Assembly: GCA_013397075.1 (NCBI GenBank)
Contig: VWZS01010871.1
Span: 146,577-210,576, forward strand
Reading direction: 5' to 3'
Origin: Rhabdornis inornatus
Taxonomy: Eukaryota; Chordata; Aves; Passeriformes; Rhabdornithidae
DNA: 64,000 nucleotides
Positions 39,701 to 51,400 of this stretch are shown here, in pieces. The position numbers and the translations under genes were made by a program. Positions within the stretch are counted from its first letter, which is position 1, and each line of letters opens with the position of its first letter. Under the pieces are notes generated by a model, which was not told where the DNA came from, ran no database searches, and saw only the letters and a program-made list of their open reading frames with translations.

Positions 39701-42700
39701 GAGGGTTTCATTCTCTTACTCCAGATAGTTTTCTTCAGTTCTTGGTATTTGCATACTTAGTGCCATGATCATCTTTATCTTCAACTACTACATGAAAGGC
39801 TTTTACTTTTGAAATTCAGATTGTATGAGCACACATTACATGATAAATTATAATGCAGACTAAATATCATAAAAATTAGGATTTTACTTCAATTTTTACC
39901 TGTTTTGGTTTGCAAAAGACCCTACTGAGTTCCTTTACATTATTCCTGATTTCTTCCTTGAATAAGAGAAGTATTAAGCACCTTTATGTTCTATCATCTA
40001 CTCACATTCCTGGCTCAGTACAAGCTAGTCAGATAAATCTACCAGTCACAATCATTCTTTAAATATATTTTTAAAGTTTTTCTGTGATTATTCAGTCCAC
40101 ATATGGATTTGAATTTTGAGTTGCCAACTGTCATGAATTCAAACTAGAAGGTCACCAGATCCTACCAGTTGTAAATCCAATAAATAAAAATCATTTAATT
40201 TTTTCACCTGTTTCTCTGATAGCAAGAATATTTTCTGCCTTGCTTGGAAGGAAAATACTATCTGTCTTGTTTCACTGATTCCTGTATTTCTACCATTTTG
40301 CAACTGTTTAATCCATCAAGTAGAAACTGCTGCTCTTTGCATAGTGAGCTGCAGTGCTGAGAAATTTAAGATGGAACATGATAGCCTCCTAGTTATTAAC
40401 ATTATAAGCTCTTCCAGTATTTTACTGGTTGCTTAAAAATGCATTTTTGTTGCAACATAATAGTGCATTCATGGTCACAACTGTATACAGGTAGGAGTTG
40501 TTCTCTTTTCTCAAATGTTTGCAAGAAACATAAACAAAAACATATGTTTCAAATATTTCACTGAATACCTTTTTCCACTCCTATGTGTACGTTGCAGCCA
40601 TTTGAATACTCTGCTGTTTCAAAATCGTATTTTTTACTCTCATGATTTGTAACATATTCTTCATCTTTCTATATTTTAAAATGTGTTTCGTGCCCTAACT
40701 TGAAGATTTTTTTTCCTCAACCCTGGCTGTCATATCTTCTCCATCTCTATAATTGTCATAAGAACAATTCCAGTTTTCAAATATGTCATTAAGTGTCTTT
40801 GTGCCATAAGCCTTGCTGTTTGTCTGCATTGCTAATCTTTATGAACTTGGCCAACTTGGGGGTAAGCAGTCTGTGCCTTTTGCTCAGAAAAACACATTGT
40901 GACTGAGTGGGTGTTCCATCTATGGGGCATCTTCACTATTGTTTTGATATTCAAAACCCTCTTACTAAGAAAGAAAGATTTCTCCAATACTCAAATATCT
41001 TGCTGGCTCAACATTTCAGAGTATCCTTTGTGCTCTCCTGGCATTTTCATTAACTGGTAGCATAAGAGATGGGCCAAAACCTAAAGACTTTGAATCCAAC
41101 TGCTCTCCTTCCTCCACACCTCCTCTTGTGGAAACTGGAAAGCTGGATCCAGACACAGAGCTGAGTACTGCAAGCTAGCCAAACACAAACCCCACCTCCA
41201 CCTTAGGGGTTTTCCAAATCCTGATCCAGAACATACTTCCTATTCTTATTTTTTATCTCATTTCTTTGTAAGAGTTTTAAAACTTGCATATTTTTTCCTT
41301 CATTATATTTTGGCAGTTTCACATTATTTGTGTTAAGTCTACTCATTATAGAATCTCCATTTTGATAAGAAGGAAATGGAAATGTGATTGAATTCCATTT
41401 GCATTACAAAAAGCGATACTATGCTTTACTTCCATAGAAGGGAAAATGAGACAAGACAAAAGCCTTCTAAATTAGAGATCCAAAGGTGCTGAAAACCCTA
41501 TGGTGTTTTTTTTTGTTTGATTTGGGTTTGGTTTTATTGGTAAAGAAACTTATAACTCATGCATCCTCAACTGACTTCCAGATAGAAAAGTATAAGCTCT
41601 GCTTCTTCAGTATTCAAAAGCAATATCATCTGCCCCAAGTGTTGCTGTGTAATCTCTCTAAAATCACAGGCTTGATAGTTTGAATAATGAGGCTTCTCAT
41701 TAATTACATGTGGCCTGTTTGTATCTTCTGTCATTATCTGTTTTCTGGTTAATTTTTGCAAACAGCGTGCCTAGAAACTTTCACAAAAAATAAAACTCAC
41801 GTACTGACTTGACTGAAGTCAGGCCTATGATTTAAAAACAATGACTATAAAACTGTTAATGGATTTTTAAGAGTTACTGACACAGAACAAGTCTCTTACT
41901 TGCTTGAAGTTCATTGCAAGATCTGGACGTTCTGTAAGGCAATGGAAATGTTCTGCAATTAATGTCACTTTGCCATTCATATTTAAATGAGATTTACTTT
42001 CATGTGATTTCTCATGAAACTTAAGATGCATATGGGTCCATATAGCTAAGGCTGCTAGTTTGCAACTTCAGAAATGTTGTATAATTCTATCTTCTTTAGT
42101 GCCTTCATGTGAAGTCATGGGTAAATTACTTAACCTCATTTAATCTTACTGTACTTACAGTGCCCTGTTTGTAAAACAGAAACTGATTATTTTCTGTACT
42201 TTGTGGGCTGCTCAAAGAGCAGGGCAAGTTAAGTTTTAGAGCAAGCTGAGATACAGCACTGGCTGGGAGGAAAAAGGTATGGAAATAGTGGAGATAAATA
42301 AGGTTTCTTGAAAAAGCTTCTGAAAGTAGACTTCAAAAGGAGCATAGAGCAGCACAACAATACAGGAACATGTCTTGTGTGAAGAAATAAGCCCGAGAGA
42401 GAAATTATGTTGGAAGAATGATATATAAGTGGTTGTCTTTCTTACCTGGAATTCTCTGTCAAAACAGGAGAAGGAAGCAATTTTGCATCTCCTGTTGCAG
42501 AATTTCCCTATTTTGTTGTTGTAATTTAGGTTCTCAAGCATGTCAGTTCAAGATGTTTGGCTCATCCACTAAACTGCCACACCCTTACAATGAAAAAATG
42601 TGAACACAATGTTAAATTGTTGTGAAAAGCCCTGCAGGCGTCTATAACCGTTTAGGCATTTTGGTGAAATTTTGGTTTAGATTTTACTGCTGCTGAAGGT

Positions 42701-45277
42701 CTAGGTCTATTATTGAAATACAACAGATATTATAATTTGTAAGGTAAATGGTAACAAACTTGCAAGGAAAGGCAGAGTTCTCTATAGCTCATTACTTCAA
42801 TAAGTACAGTTAAATTTCAAGAAAGAAGCAGTCCCTATATAGGAATTCTCTCCAACTTTTTCCATCATTCCCATGGAGGGAGCAACTGTTCAGCTTCAAT
42901 ATTGAAAGTTCAAAATGTTTCACGTGGAAGTGTCTCATTGGTCTGATTTCTGTTCAGCCAAACGAAATGGATTAAGCAATGTTACATATCATCCCTGTCT
43001 TGAGACCTTGCCTCACATTAGATGTGAGTGTTGAATGCAGAGCGATCGCAGCACACCTGTTCCAAAGTGACATCATTTCAGTCCAGTACTCATGGCAACC
43101 CACTTCTTGTAATAGGCAAAGACCTGGTGAGTCTGAAGGCTGAACTATGTATCTATTTCCCTGCTAGGTGTGAATAAGGAATTTCTTACTACTCAGAGCT
43201 CTATTGTCCCTCCTATCATATTGTGCTGAAGTTAGAGGTCTAGGTAAAGGTTTGTATGTATCAGCACCTTAATCTTTGAGGAAAGTGCTTTCATAATCTC
43301 ACGTCATGTATATCTAAATGACCTGTACCTAGATACTCCAGTATATTACAATCCCTATAACTTTCATTCTCGTTTCTTTCTTAGCCTTGGAAGGCACACA
43401 GAGACACACACACGTAAACGCGAATCCTGTCTATATCTCCTTATAAAGCACTGCCTCCCTCCCACTTCTCACTTTTCATATTTGTACAAGCTTCCAGGTT
43501 CCCAGAAATCAATCCAGGCTTACAAGAGAAGAGGGGGAAAAAAAAAAAATCTGAGAACAACTACTAACTTAAAAAGTAGAAAAAAATAAATTTAAAAATT
43601 CTGGTTGCTACAGACTGTATGGCAAAGAAGAGGTCCAGCTACCAGGAAGAGACAGGTGTCTTCTGAGTGACGATGGTAACATATTCTCACCAGGGAGATC
43701 AGCTCCAAAGCTGAGTTCACTCTTTCCTGCTATAAAGTGTATTGATGTTAACAGTTTTCTTCTGCCTGCACGTGTGTTTTTCAGATTAAGTGTTGTTAAA
43801 TCTGTGAATCTTAAAATGCTGCTTCAGTATTTTAAGCCTTGGCTTCTACTTCCATTTCATATAATCTGTAATAGGTAGAGTACAGTGTTGATAACTAATT
43901 CTATTTCTCTCAAAGAGATTCAAATGGATTTAATTTAATGCCTGTGGGGTGAAGGAAAACTGGATTGAATAAACACTTCAGAAAGTGGAATAATTTTCAG
44001 AACACAGAGCAGCATGTATTTGTGCACTCTCCCTTGAGATGGTGAAAGGCATGTATTTGTAAGGTCAGGATTTGGAGGTGACATATTTGCATATGCATAC
44101 TCCAAAAGTGATGCTGAATGCAGTCCTAGATTCACCAATCTCCAGTATCAGTTTTTGCAAATGATTTTGAGTGTCTCAGCATTTCATCTGTAGCATCAAG
44201 GTTTTGCTAAAAACAACCTCTGTCTTATTGAAGAAACAACGGTGCTGGGCACATCAGGCACCGTCCGTATTGGCTATTATATCTCTTGAAGTTTCAGCTG
44301 TTACTTCTGCTGCAGATAACAGTCTTTTATTGCTCTGAATTCTTGTATTCACTTGGGATATACAACAGAGAAAATCTGGACATGAACTGGGCCTGAGTTT
44401 TTGCACTCTTCAGGCAATGTTATTTTGTTTAGAGCATATTTTCCTTTGTAGTGTAGGCTTTATTTTATATATATATGCATCCAAAGAAGAAATATCACAC
44501 TCCATACTCCCAAACTAGTGTTCCATATACAGAATGAAATTTCAGCAAGACAAATAAATTAACTTCATACAAATGCCTATATTCAGTATAATAAAGTCTG
44601 GACTTAAACAGCAGGATATGGAGATGTTCGGAGCACTTTCAGGTGCTTGATGCCTTAAAGTAATTTTTCAGTAAATCTACACTTATTTCTAAGGGTTTTT
44701 TTTCCTTTTTCTTTTTTTTTTCCCAGTCAAAAATAATTCAAATGAGCTTTTAAGTAGATGCAATACTGCTCTGTAAAACTGGCAGATATTGTGCATGACT
44801 GCTCATTAAAGCTATATGCAATAATTTGAGTAGACCTTTCCCTTGGACTTGATTCATGTGAGTTTCCATTCCCTGAATTTCACTTTGATTTCTAAGTTCA
44901 ACTATGTGCAGAAAACTGAAAGCCAAACTGCTGGAAGAATGTGGGGTTTTATTTATAGTGGTTTTGATTAAGAATATTTATGTGGTTTCATGAAAAAATT
45001 ACACGGTTTGCATGAGTTCATTGCGAAAACAAAATTCAAGCTGCATTTTAGACTCTGGTCTAAATTTTAAATGCACAACAAAGTATCAGTCCTGGTGAAT
45101 TTCATACATATTGCAATGTTATTATGAATATTGTGCTGCTGTGCTAGCGATTAAACACATATCTTGAATAAACAAAGCTCTTTAAAGCTAAGTCACCTTT
45201 TCAACATGTCTGAACATTGCAGACCACATAATTTTGTGGCATTACTGTAAGACATTCAACTCACTACAATAAAGAAG
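33739..45277. other. intergenic, no gene seen
   Basis: About 11.5 kb of AT-rich sequence. Open frames are all under 105 codons and none shows a domain or paired splice sites that I trust. There is a G run near 34724-34732 and short T/A homopolymers (43539-43550, 44696-44723). A 19-bp duplication of tgtgtaaataaa lies at 39286-39320. Confidence 0.55.
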
Positions 45278-45705
45278 TTGAAGTTCTGGAGCACGTCCAA
45301 AAAGGAGCAAGGGAATTGGAGAAGAGTCTGGAGCACGAGTCCCATGAGGAGTGGCTGGGGGAGCTGGGATTGTTTAGCCTGGAGAAAAGAAGACTGAGGG
45401 GAGACCTTATCACTCTCTACAATTTTGAGTGGGTGGTCAGTCACTTCTCTCAAGAAACAAGTGGTAAGAGAAGAAGAAACAACCTCAAGCTCAAACAGCA
45501 GAGGTTCAGATTGGATATTGGGAACTGAGGTGGTTGTCAGGCTCTCCAGGGAGGTGGTTGAGTCACCATCCCTGGAGGTATTTAAAACATATGTAGATGT
45601 GGTGCTTTGGGTGCTATGATTTATTCGTGGACTTGACAGTGTAACATTTGGACTTGGCACTCTTAAAGGTTTTATCCAACTTAATGATTCTACGATTCTA
45701 TTGTA
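45278..45705 (+). mobile_element. CR1 LINE 3' fragment
   Basis: CR1 strings in sense orientation: 'ggagcacgtccaaaaaggag', 'ttgtttagcctggagaaaag', 'cagattggatattgggaa' and the terminal 'aatgattctacgattcta'. It is 5'-truncated. A 158-codon frame on the opposite strand (45256-45732), the longest in the window, lies within it and is a by-product. Confidence 0.93.
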
Positions 45706-47899
45706 TAATAAACTCCTATCTCCCACCATCATTCTTCCTGCAACGTTCCCATCAGCTGCAATGGAGTTCCATGATCAGAACACTGGCAGAATACATTGAA
45801 CACAAATATAATTCCAAAAATATTACTCCATCTTAGATGATACAGTTGTCTATTGAGCCTTCTGTACTGATAAGAACAATATCCTATACTTCCTTTTAAA
45901 AAAGCCACATTTGCAAAACTTGAACAAGAAATACCCAAAATGGGGCATTCAGAAATGTGTTTACATAATGTTAGTGCAACATCTCCAGTTTAAACTCAGA
46001 CTAAGAGAAAGAAAGAAAATAAAAACAAACTACATAACAAAAAATCCCAAGCACATGATCATGAAAACATCTTTGTGAGTTTTTCCATCCATTGTAAGTC
46101 ATATAATCATAATTATAATGGTCTTTTTGTTTTTTTTAATAAAGCAGTCATGATTCATCTATTCAATATTACAGATCTTGCTGTTTACATTTTAAAGATT
46201 GTCTTGAGAATTTCATTTACAGGAATTTCAGGAACTACTGTAAGTACTTCTCCAATGACATTAGTCTTGTAGAAAAGGAAAAGAGTATGGTGAAAAACAT
46301 ACAACAGTAGCTCAAAGATGTATGGACAAAATCCTTTTGTGCTGCTCTCAGTGTGTGTTGACACTGCCGGTGAAGCAAAAGTTATGAGGGCTTTACTTTG
46401 GTGGGATAATGGTGTTATTTGTAAAAGGTATGCTTGATTTTTAGTAGATTTATATGTTTAATTTCCTGAGTTTTCGAGGGCAATAAGAGAAGTCATAATT
46501 TCTCCATTGATGTCATCCTGTGGTTGCTTTCTCACTTCTGATGGTGCAAAATGGTCCATCAATCTCCTTTCCTCCATGAAGAAGTCACTGAAGTTGCTAT
46601 AGAGATATATTAAAATGTACTAGAGGAATCTTAGAACTTGTTTCAGACCTTGTCTCATCCTTACTATGTCCAGTCCAGCCAGAGCATTTTCCATCATAGC
46701 CCCTTCCTACTGAGCCTTTTCAGTCTTTCTGACCCTGTTTCCTTGCCTGCCAAGTCCAAAGGTACCCAACCAAATGATTGCTAGGGAGTGAAGGCTGAGT
46801 TTCTCCCACTGTTCCTAATTACTTTCTTATTTTAAATTTCTTCTTCAGCCTCATTTCCTAAAGCCCATCTCCATCTAGTTGATATATTTTCTATTTTGGC
46901 CTTCAGATATCTTCAGTGTTTATATTTATGTTCCAAAGCCAGACTCTTCTATCCTCCTATCTGACTCCTCAACATCTGTAACTTTTTTTTTATTTTCCAC
47001 CCAGTTCCTTTTCTTTTACAAAGTCAGTATCACTCTCCATCTGTTCATCCAGCTTTTCCTCCAGGCTGGTTTTAATTTCTACTGTTGTGCAGTTCTCTTA
47101 AATTGTCTGTAGTCTACCCATGCTCCTTTTTCCTTTCTGTCCACAGTCAGAAAGACTTCTGGCCCTTGGCAGAGTTTCCTTTTCCTTTACTAACTTCTGA
47201 TTTCAGTCACTTCTAAGACTCATGGCTAGCATACTCCTCTCCATCCCTAACACACATGTACCTTACTTTTCTCCATTGTCTGAGTTTGCTGACATACCAG
47301 AATCATGACTTTACTGGGCTTTCTGTATGCCCATCTGGATGCGATGTGCCCTGCAGCACCAAAATGTTGTAACTGCAAGGCATCCAGCTCAGTCCCATGT
47401 GGGAGAATACCTACTGCTTTTAGAAAGTTCTTGGATCCAGTTTGCATTTTTTCCTTCAGAAAATAAACAGACAGTAAAAAAATTTTTTTAAAAAAATTAA
47501 AAATGCTGGAGAATTCAGGTGATGCAGGAGCATAGGCAGGCAAACTAAATGAACTCTGAACAGAGTGAGAGCAGTTATTTGAAACTCCTATCTGTCAAAT
47601 TAACACTTAAAAGGTGGAGTTCCCACCTCTCCTGAGGTGTGTGAGTCTTTCCCTTTCTGTGCAAAATTCTTCCTCCAGTAATCTCTCTTTCCAATTCAAA
47701 ATAGGTTAGGTTTTAAATTTCGTCAAAGAAGAAAAATGTAGTTACAGAAAGACTGTCATTCAGTCCTGTTAAAAATATTTTTGCTTTACAGTTTTAAAGC
47801 GGAGTCAGGTCCCTTTATTGCTGAGCGAACGGAGTAAAATAGAGCACTTTTCTGTAAAGAATAGAAGGCTTTAGCAAACTGTGCATTCTCCCTGGAGGA
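45706..47899. other. intergenic, immediately upstream of ADAMTSL1 promoter
   Basis: AT-rich with several T-rich patches and no supported exon. Any upstream noncoding exon of ADAMTSL1 that joins the acceptor at 48154 could lie here or further left, but none can be recognised from sequence alone. Confidence 0.5.
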
Positions 47900-47979
47900 T
47901 GTAAGCATTTTCCGATTGGTGCTTTTTATGGCATACATTATGTATTGACACAGATTAAGTTTCCCTCCTGCCTGGAACA

Positions 47980-48207
47980 ATGCACGCTCAGCAGAGCTAT
48001 TGCCCGAGCAATAAGCGTGAGCCGCTCATGGTAAGTGGTGAAGCGGGGCTCCGGGAGCTGCAGGCAGAGCACTCCGTTCAGCTCTGCCGTTCTGCCTCTC
48101 TCCTCCTACTACTCCTCCTCTCTTGCTCTCCTTTTCCTTCCCCTCTGTCTTTAGCCGCTACGCTTTCCCCAGACCTCTTGGCTTTGTTGTGCTGCACGTC
48201 TGAATAG
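47980..48207 (+). other. upstream ORF (75 codons) in ADAMTSL1 leader
   Basis: An ATG at 47980 opens 75 codons that end before the main start and in a different frame. Its product would begin MHAQQSYCPS and contain a leucine run encoded by the pyrimidine tract, so the hydrophobic part may be only a composition effect. If transcription starts upstream of 47980, this would act as a translated or scanning-inhibiting uORF. I do not recognise the peptide and do not claim a functional product. Confidence 0.35.
48031..48154 (+). other. candidate 5'UTR mini-intron or unpaired splice sites
   Basis: ATG|GTAAGT at 48030/48031 matches the 5' splice consensus. A TACTAC branch-like motif near 48107, a pyrimidine tract of about 60 nt and CTTTAG ending at 48154 form a strong 3' splice site. 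Together they would bound a 124-nt intron upstream of the main ATG. Alternatively the donor could belong to an alternative first exon and the acceptor could receive an upstream noncoding exon. Sequence alone cannot decide between these. Confidence 0.35.
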
Positions 48208-48292
48208 CAGGAGGGGGTTTGGCTGAACGCCGGCTCGGGGAGCGCTTCCCCGCAGCTCACGCCAACCCACCCACGCACGCCTGGGTCAGGAA

Positions 48293-48298
48293 ATGTGA
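48293..48298 (+). promoter_or_regulatory. AUG-UGA start-stop element (minimal uORF)
   Basis: The sequence ATGTGA is an initiation codon followed directly by a stop, 122 nt before the main ATG. G at -3 gives it moderate Kozak strength. Such start-stop elements can hold ribosomes and reduce downstream initiation. Transcription through this site is inferred from its position next to coding exon 1. Confidence 0.5.
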
Positions 48299-48307
48299 TC
48301 GGAGCTG

Positions 48308-48331
48308 ATGGAGGAGGAGAGGCACGGCTGA
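48308..48331 (+). promoter_or_regulatory. 7-codon uORF
   Basis: The frame ATG-GAG-GAG-GAG-AGG-CAC-GGC-TGA encodes MEEERHG and ends 83 nt before the main ATG. It has C at -3 and G at +4, a moderate context. It may permit re-initiation at 48415. Confidence 0.45.
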
Positions 48332-48350
48332 AGGCTTGCACCAGCGCTGG

Positions 48351-48356
48351 ATGTGA
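48351..48356 (+). promoter_or_regulatory. second AUG-UGA start-stop element
   Basis: A second ATGTGA lies 64 nt before the main ATG, in weak context (T at -3 and T at +4). Together with the element at 48293 it gives two minimal uORFs in about 60 nt of leader. Confidence 0.45.
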
Positions 48357-48414
48357 CAGCCCAGCGCTCCGCAGCTTGCGCCTGTCCCACCGCAGGTCCG
48401 GCTCCGACCCGACA

Positions 48415-48471
48415 ATGGAGTGCTACCGCTGGACAGCCGCTGGCACCCTGCTGCTGGCTGCCCTCATCCTG
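48415..48471 (+). CDS. ADAMTSL1: ADAMTSL1 coding exon 1 (signal peptide)
   Basis: This exon encodes 19 residues, MECYRWTAAGTLLLAALIL, and ends in phase 0 at a GTAAAT splice donor (48472). The ATG has a strong Kozak context, with A at -3 and G at +4. Residues 11-19 form the hydrophobic core of a secretory signal peptide. The start resembles human ADAMTSL1 (MEC...GTLLL), as recalled from the family, and splices in frame onto exon 2, which continues SSRTARSEED as in mammals. The product is a secreted extracellular-matrix glycoprotein related to ADAMTS proteases but lacking the metalloprotease domain. The short exon alone would be weak evidence; the match of phase and sequence with exon 2 makes it firm. 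The open frame extends upstream to about 48208 but contains no ATG, so 48415 is the preferred start. Confidence 0.93.
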
Positions 48472-51400
48472 GTAAATGCCATTTCTTTCCTACAATATCT
48501 ACCGCCTGTAGCTGATACTGTATCGGTGTGCGTGTATACGGGTGGGTATGTTTTTAGTCTCTTAAGATCGTAGTTGGAGAGCGTTTGTTTTGAACAAGTC
48601 ATTTAAGTCCTGTCCTCTCTACAACACTACGGACTTGGAGCATTGATACTGTGGGCTGGTGCAGGTAGAACCAAGAAGTGGATGTTGGCGTCAGCTTTCT
48701 AAACTTGGAGAGCAATGACCTGTGAGTGGTGATTTAGCTGCTTGGGATTTCAAGAGGAGCTGTTTCTCTGCTCTTTAAATCAAACTACATAACACTATAA
48801 TGCTCCTGGAATTTTCTTCCTTAAAAAGAGAAAAGAAAAATATGATTCAGTTTTGCACATGCAGAGAAAATAGGTACAGCATGTACTGAACTTTTTCCTG
48901 AAACCAGCTTAAATGAGCTCTCATTATTTCTGTACCCTATTACAGGGTCAAATTTATGCCAACCTTTGAAAGATACATTCTGTGATATCTGGTATACTTC
49001 AGGGCAGTAAACTTGATCATTGCTGTACTATTTTCTTGCATACTTCCCGTTTATCCTGATAGGATGCTTACAGCTGAGAGATGTACCTATGCTGTTTGAT
49101 TGACATTATATGTTCCATTTTGACTCATACTTAATTTTATGAGTGGTATGTTGGCAATCAGAAAATCTGCAGAAAGGATATTAATATGCATAAGCTTTTG
49201 ACACCAGAGTCATCTTGTCATATATATGTTGCCCTTTTCTTAGAGTTTGATTGAATGTAGTAGTTCAAATATCAAAACATCTTTCAGAAATACATGAATT
49301 TTACAGCACCCTCCATCTTATTTATCTGTGTCAACCAATCTATAGTAATCATTGTAAAATAATCTTAACACAATAGCCACATGGAGACCTAAACATTAGG
49401 ATAACCCTGTTCAAAATGCTTATTTTAAATTATTGTATTATTTTTAAAAAAAACAAACAGTTTTTTGGACATAGAGTCACTAAATACTATTTGAGCACTA
49501 GAAATAAGAATGCTATCTGGACGGACCTAAAAGTCTTACTTTGTTTAAAAGTCTGTTTTCCATTTATAATACTGAATCCACACAAAACTACACAAAGCAT
49601 AGATTCTCTTTCATTTATGGAAATGAGATGTTTATAACCTGATGACTGTAATAAGTAATGACTGAGAATCCTGCAGGACTAATTTAAGGAAGATCAACAG
49701 GAGATATGACTCAACAAGAATGTGTAAAGACTAGGATTAGGCCCAATGTTAAGATCAAACTCATAATATTTGTACATCACTCTGCTGCTTGTGAATTAAG
49801 TTCTCAGTCCCTGATTCATGAAAATAAATAGTGCAGTCTGCTGCCAACTATTATGCATTATATTCCACATTATACTCATTTTTATTTGTATGACTTACTC
49901 TGTCTCTAGAGATTTCCCCCCACCTCCCGCCAAATCTCTTTGTACCTTAAGAATAGTGATGTGAAGCAAGCTTAACTTTCTTTCTTGAATCAGACCATTC
50001 TTTTGCTCCTTCCATAGTCAGGAAAATCTCTCACTTGCTTTCAGCAGGAGATTAGGTAAACATTCCAGTATTTGACTTACAGCTTGGCTAGAGATAGGGA
50101 TAAGTTGTAGGATACCTTGGTATATTCGTTTCTACGGTAGTTTATTGCGGCACGAGTTCACCAAAGGCATGGTAGAAAGCTCACAGATGTTTTTTGAGAA
50201 AAAAACAAGAAGTCATCACAACAGGCTGTGACCTGGCTGTTAGTATCCTCAATGTTAGCCTTTAGCCAAGTAGATAGAATGAGTTTGAAATCTATGACAA
50301 TCATAATTTGGACTTACATGTATCACCTTGTATCTCTTCTAAAGGCCCTGTCTTTCCCACAATAACCAACACCAGCAGCTTCTTGTTGTGTGGCACTCTA
50401 GTAACATCAGCAAAAGTTCACAGTTGTAAGGACTAATGTTACTCAATAAATGCTTACAGGATTGGTCTTGGAATAATTTATCACACTTTCCTAAATTTTC
50501 AGTACAACACAGTAGAGCAAGGTACCACCTAAATTCTTCATTCAGCATGCTCACCTCAGGAAGGAGGTTGCACAGCTCAGGATTGTGTACATTGTGTGTA
50601 TATGTGATGCTAATCGAGCCTTAGCAGCCTCACAGGCTGTGACAAGTCCACAGGCAGCAACAGCAATAACCCCTCCTCTTTCTCTTGCTAGCAGCTGCCT
50701 GGAGTGGTGTAGCAGTGAGTGCAACTCACTACTCCATTGAGGTTCTTAGCCTTCTTCTGAAGGAATTGTATTCATATTTAGTTGAGTGGGGCTTGAGTAA
50801 GGTCGCTGGGGGTCCCTAGTGTATTTTGCTAATTGTCCTAAGGCTTGCTCGTTACTCAGAGAACCAGTTTGTCTGGCATTTATATGGACTAAGTATTTTC
50901 ATGGCTACTCTTGAGAATCTGAGCCATAACACTAACGTGTTTGTCTATAAAAAGTAGTATGAAAAGTTTCTCTTCCCAGAGAAAGACCAGATATTTGTAG
51001 AATTTTGCTTATTGCTCCATGAACTTTTGCATGCTAAGGAAATACTACTTCTAAAAGCAACAAAAGAAAGCAGGCATTTTTTCCAGAGATTTGCCTTTAT
51101 GTTAGTTTAAAAATAAAAGCCTAGCACAAGCAAATCACAGTTGTCTAACTCAAAGGAACGTGGCCAAAACCATAACCAGCCACGAGCTCAGCCGAACTAG
51201 AAGTCAGATCACGTCATGTCAGAAGGACATTTAAACACATTTGCATTTGTTATTTGCATCTTTTCAGCAGCTTTTTTTAGCTCTTAGTTGCTGTTGTGAT
51301 ACTTTCAGAAGTAACACTAGGGACTCTAATAAAGTACATGTGTTTTTCTGCAGAATTTCTTTATTTTGCTGTGCTAATTTGTACATGGAAAATAGTCAAA

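Larger units (their letters stand above)
47900..48414 (+). promoter_or_regulatory. ADAMTSL1: ADAMTSL1 promoter and 5' leader, CpG-richer block
   Basis: The base composition changes from AT-rich intergenic DNA to GC-rich sequence with many CpGs between about 47980 and 48480, as expected for a vertebrate promoter/first-exon island. An inverted CCAAT box (ATTGG, 47915-47919) lies just upstream of a weak TATA-like TTTTATGG (about 47922-47930). The transcription start cannot be fixed from sequence. The leader holds a long pyrimidine tract (about 48080-48152), several upstream ATGs and a GTAAGT donor-like site at 48031. Being adjacent to the coding ATG supports the promoter role; the exact limits are inference. 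Confidence 0.65.

Noticed and set aside
45256..45732. Longest open frame in the window (158 codons, minus strand)
   Set aside because: It lies on the strand opposite a sense CR1 3' fragment and covers non-coding CR1 sequence, so it is a chance frame.
1..47900. Possible SH3GL2 exon (expected neighbour) in the left part
   Set aside because: No BAR or SH3 domain sequence could be recognised in any frame, so the neighbour is assumed to lie outside the window.
48295..48414. 40-codon in-frame extension upstream of the ADAMTSL1 ATG
   Set aside because: It opens with GTG, not ATG, and would bury the signal peptide. The frame is open upstream to 48208 but has no ATG, so the conserved start at 48415 is preferred.
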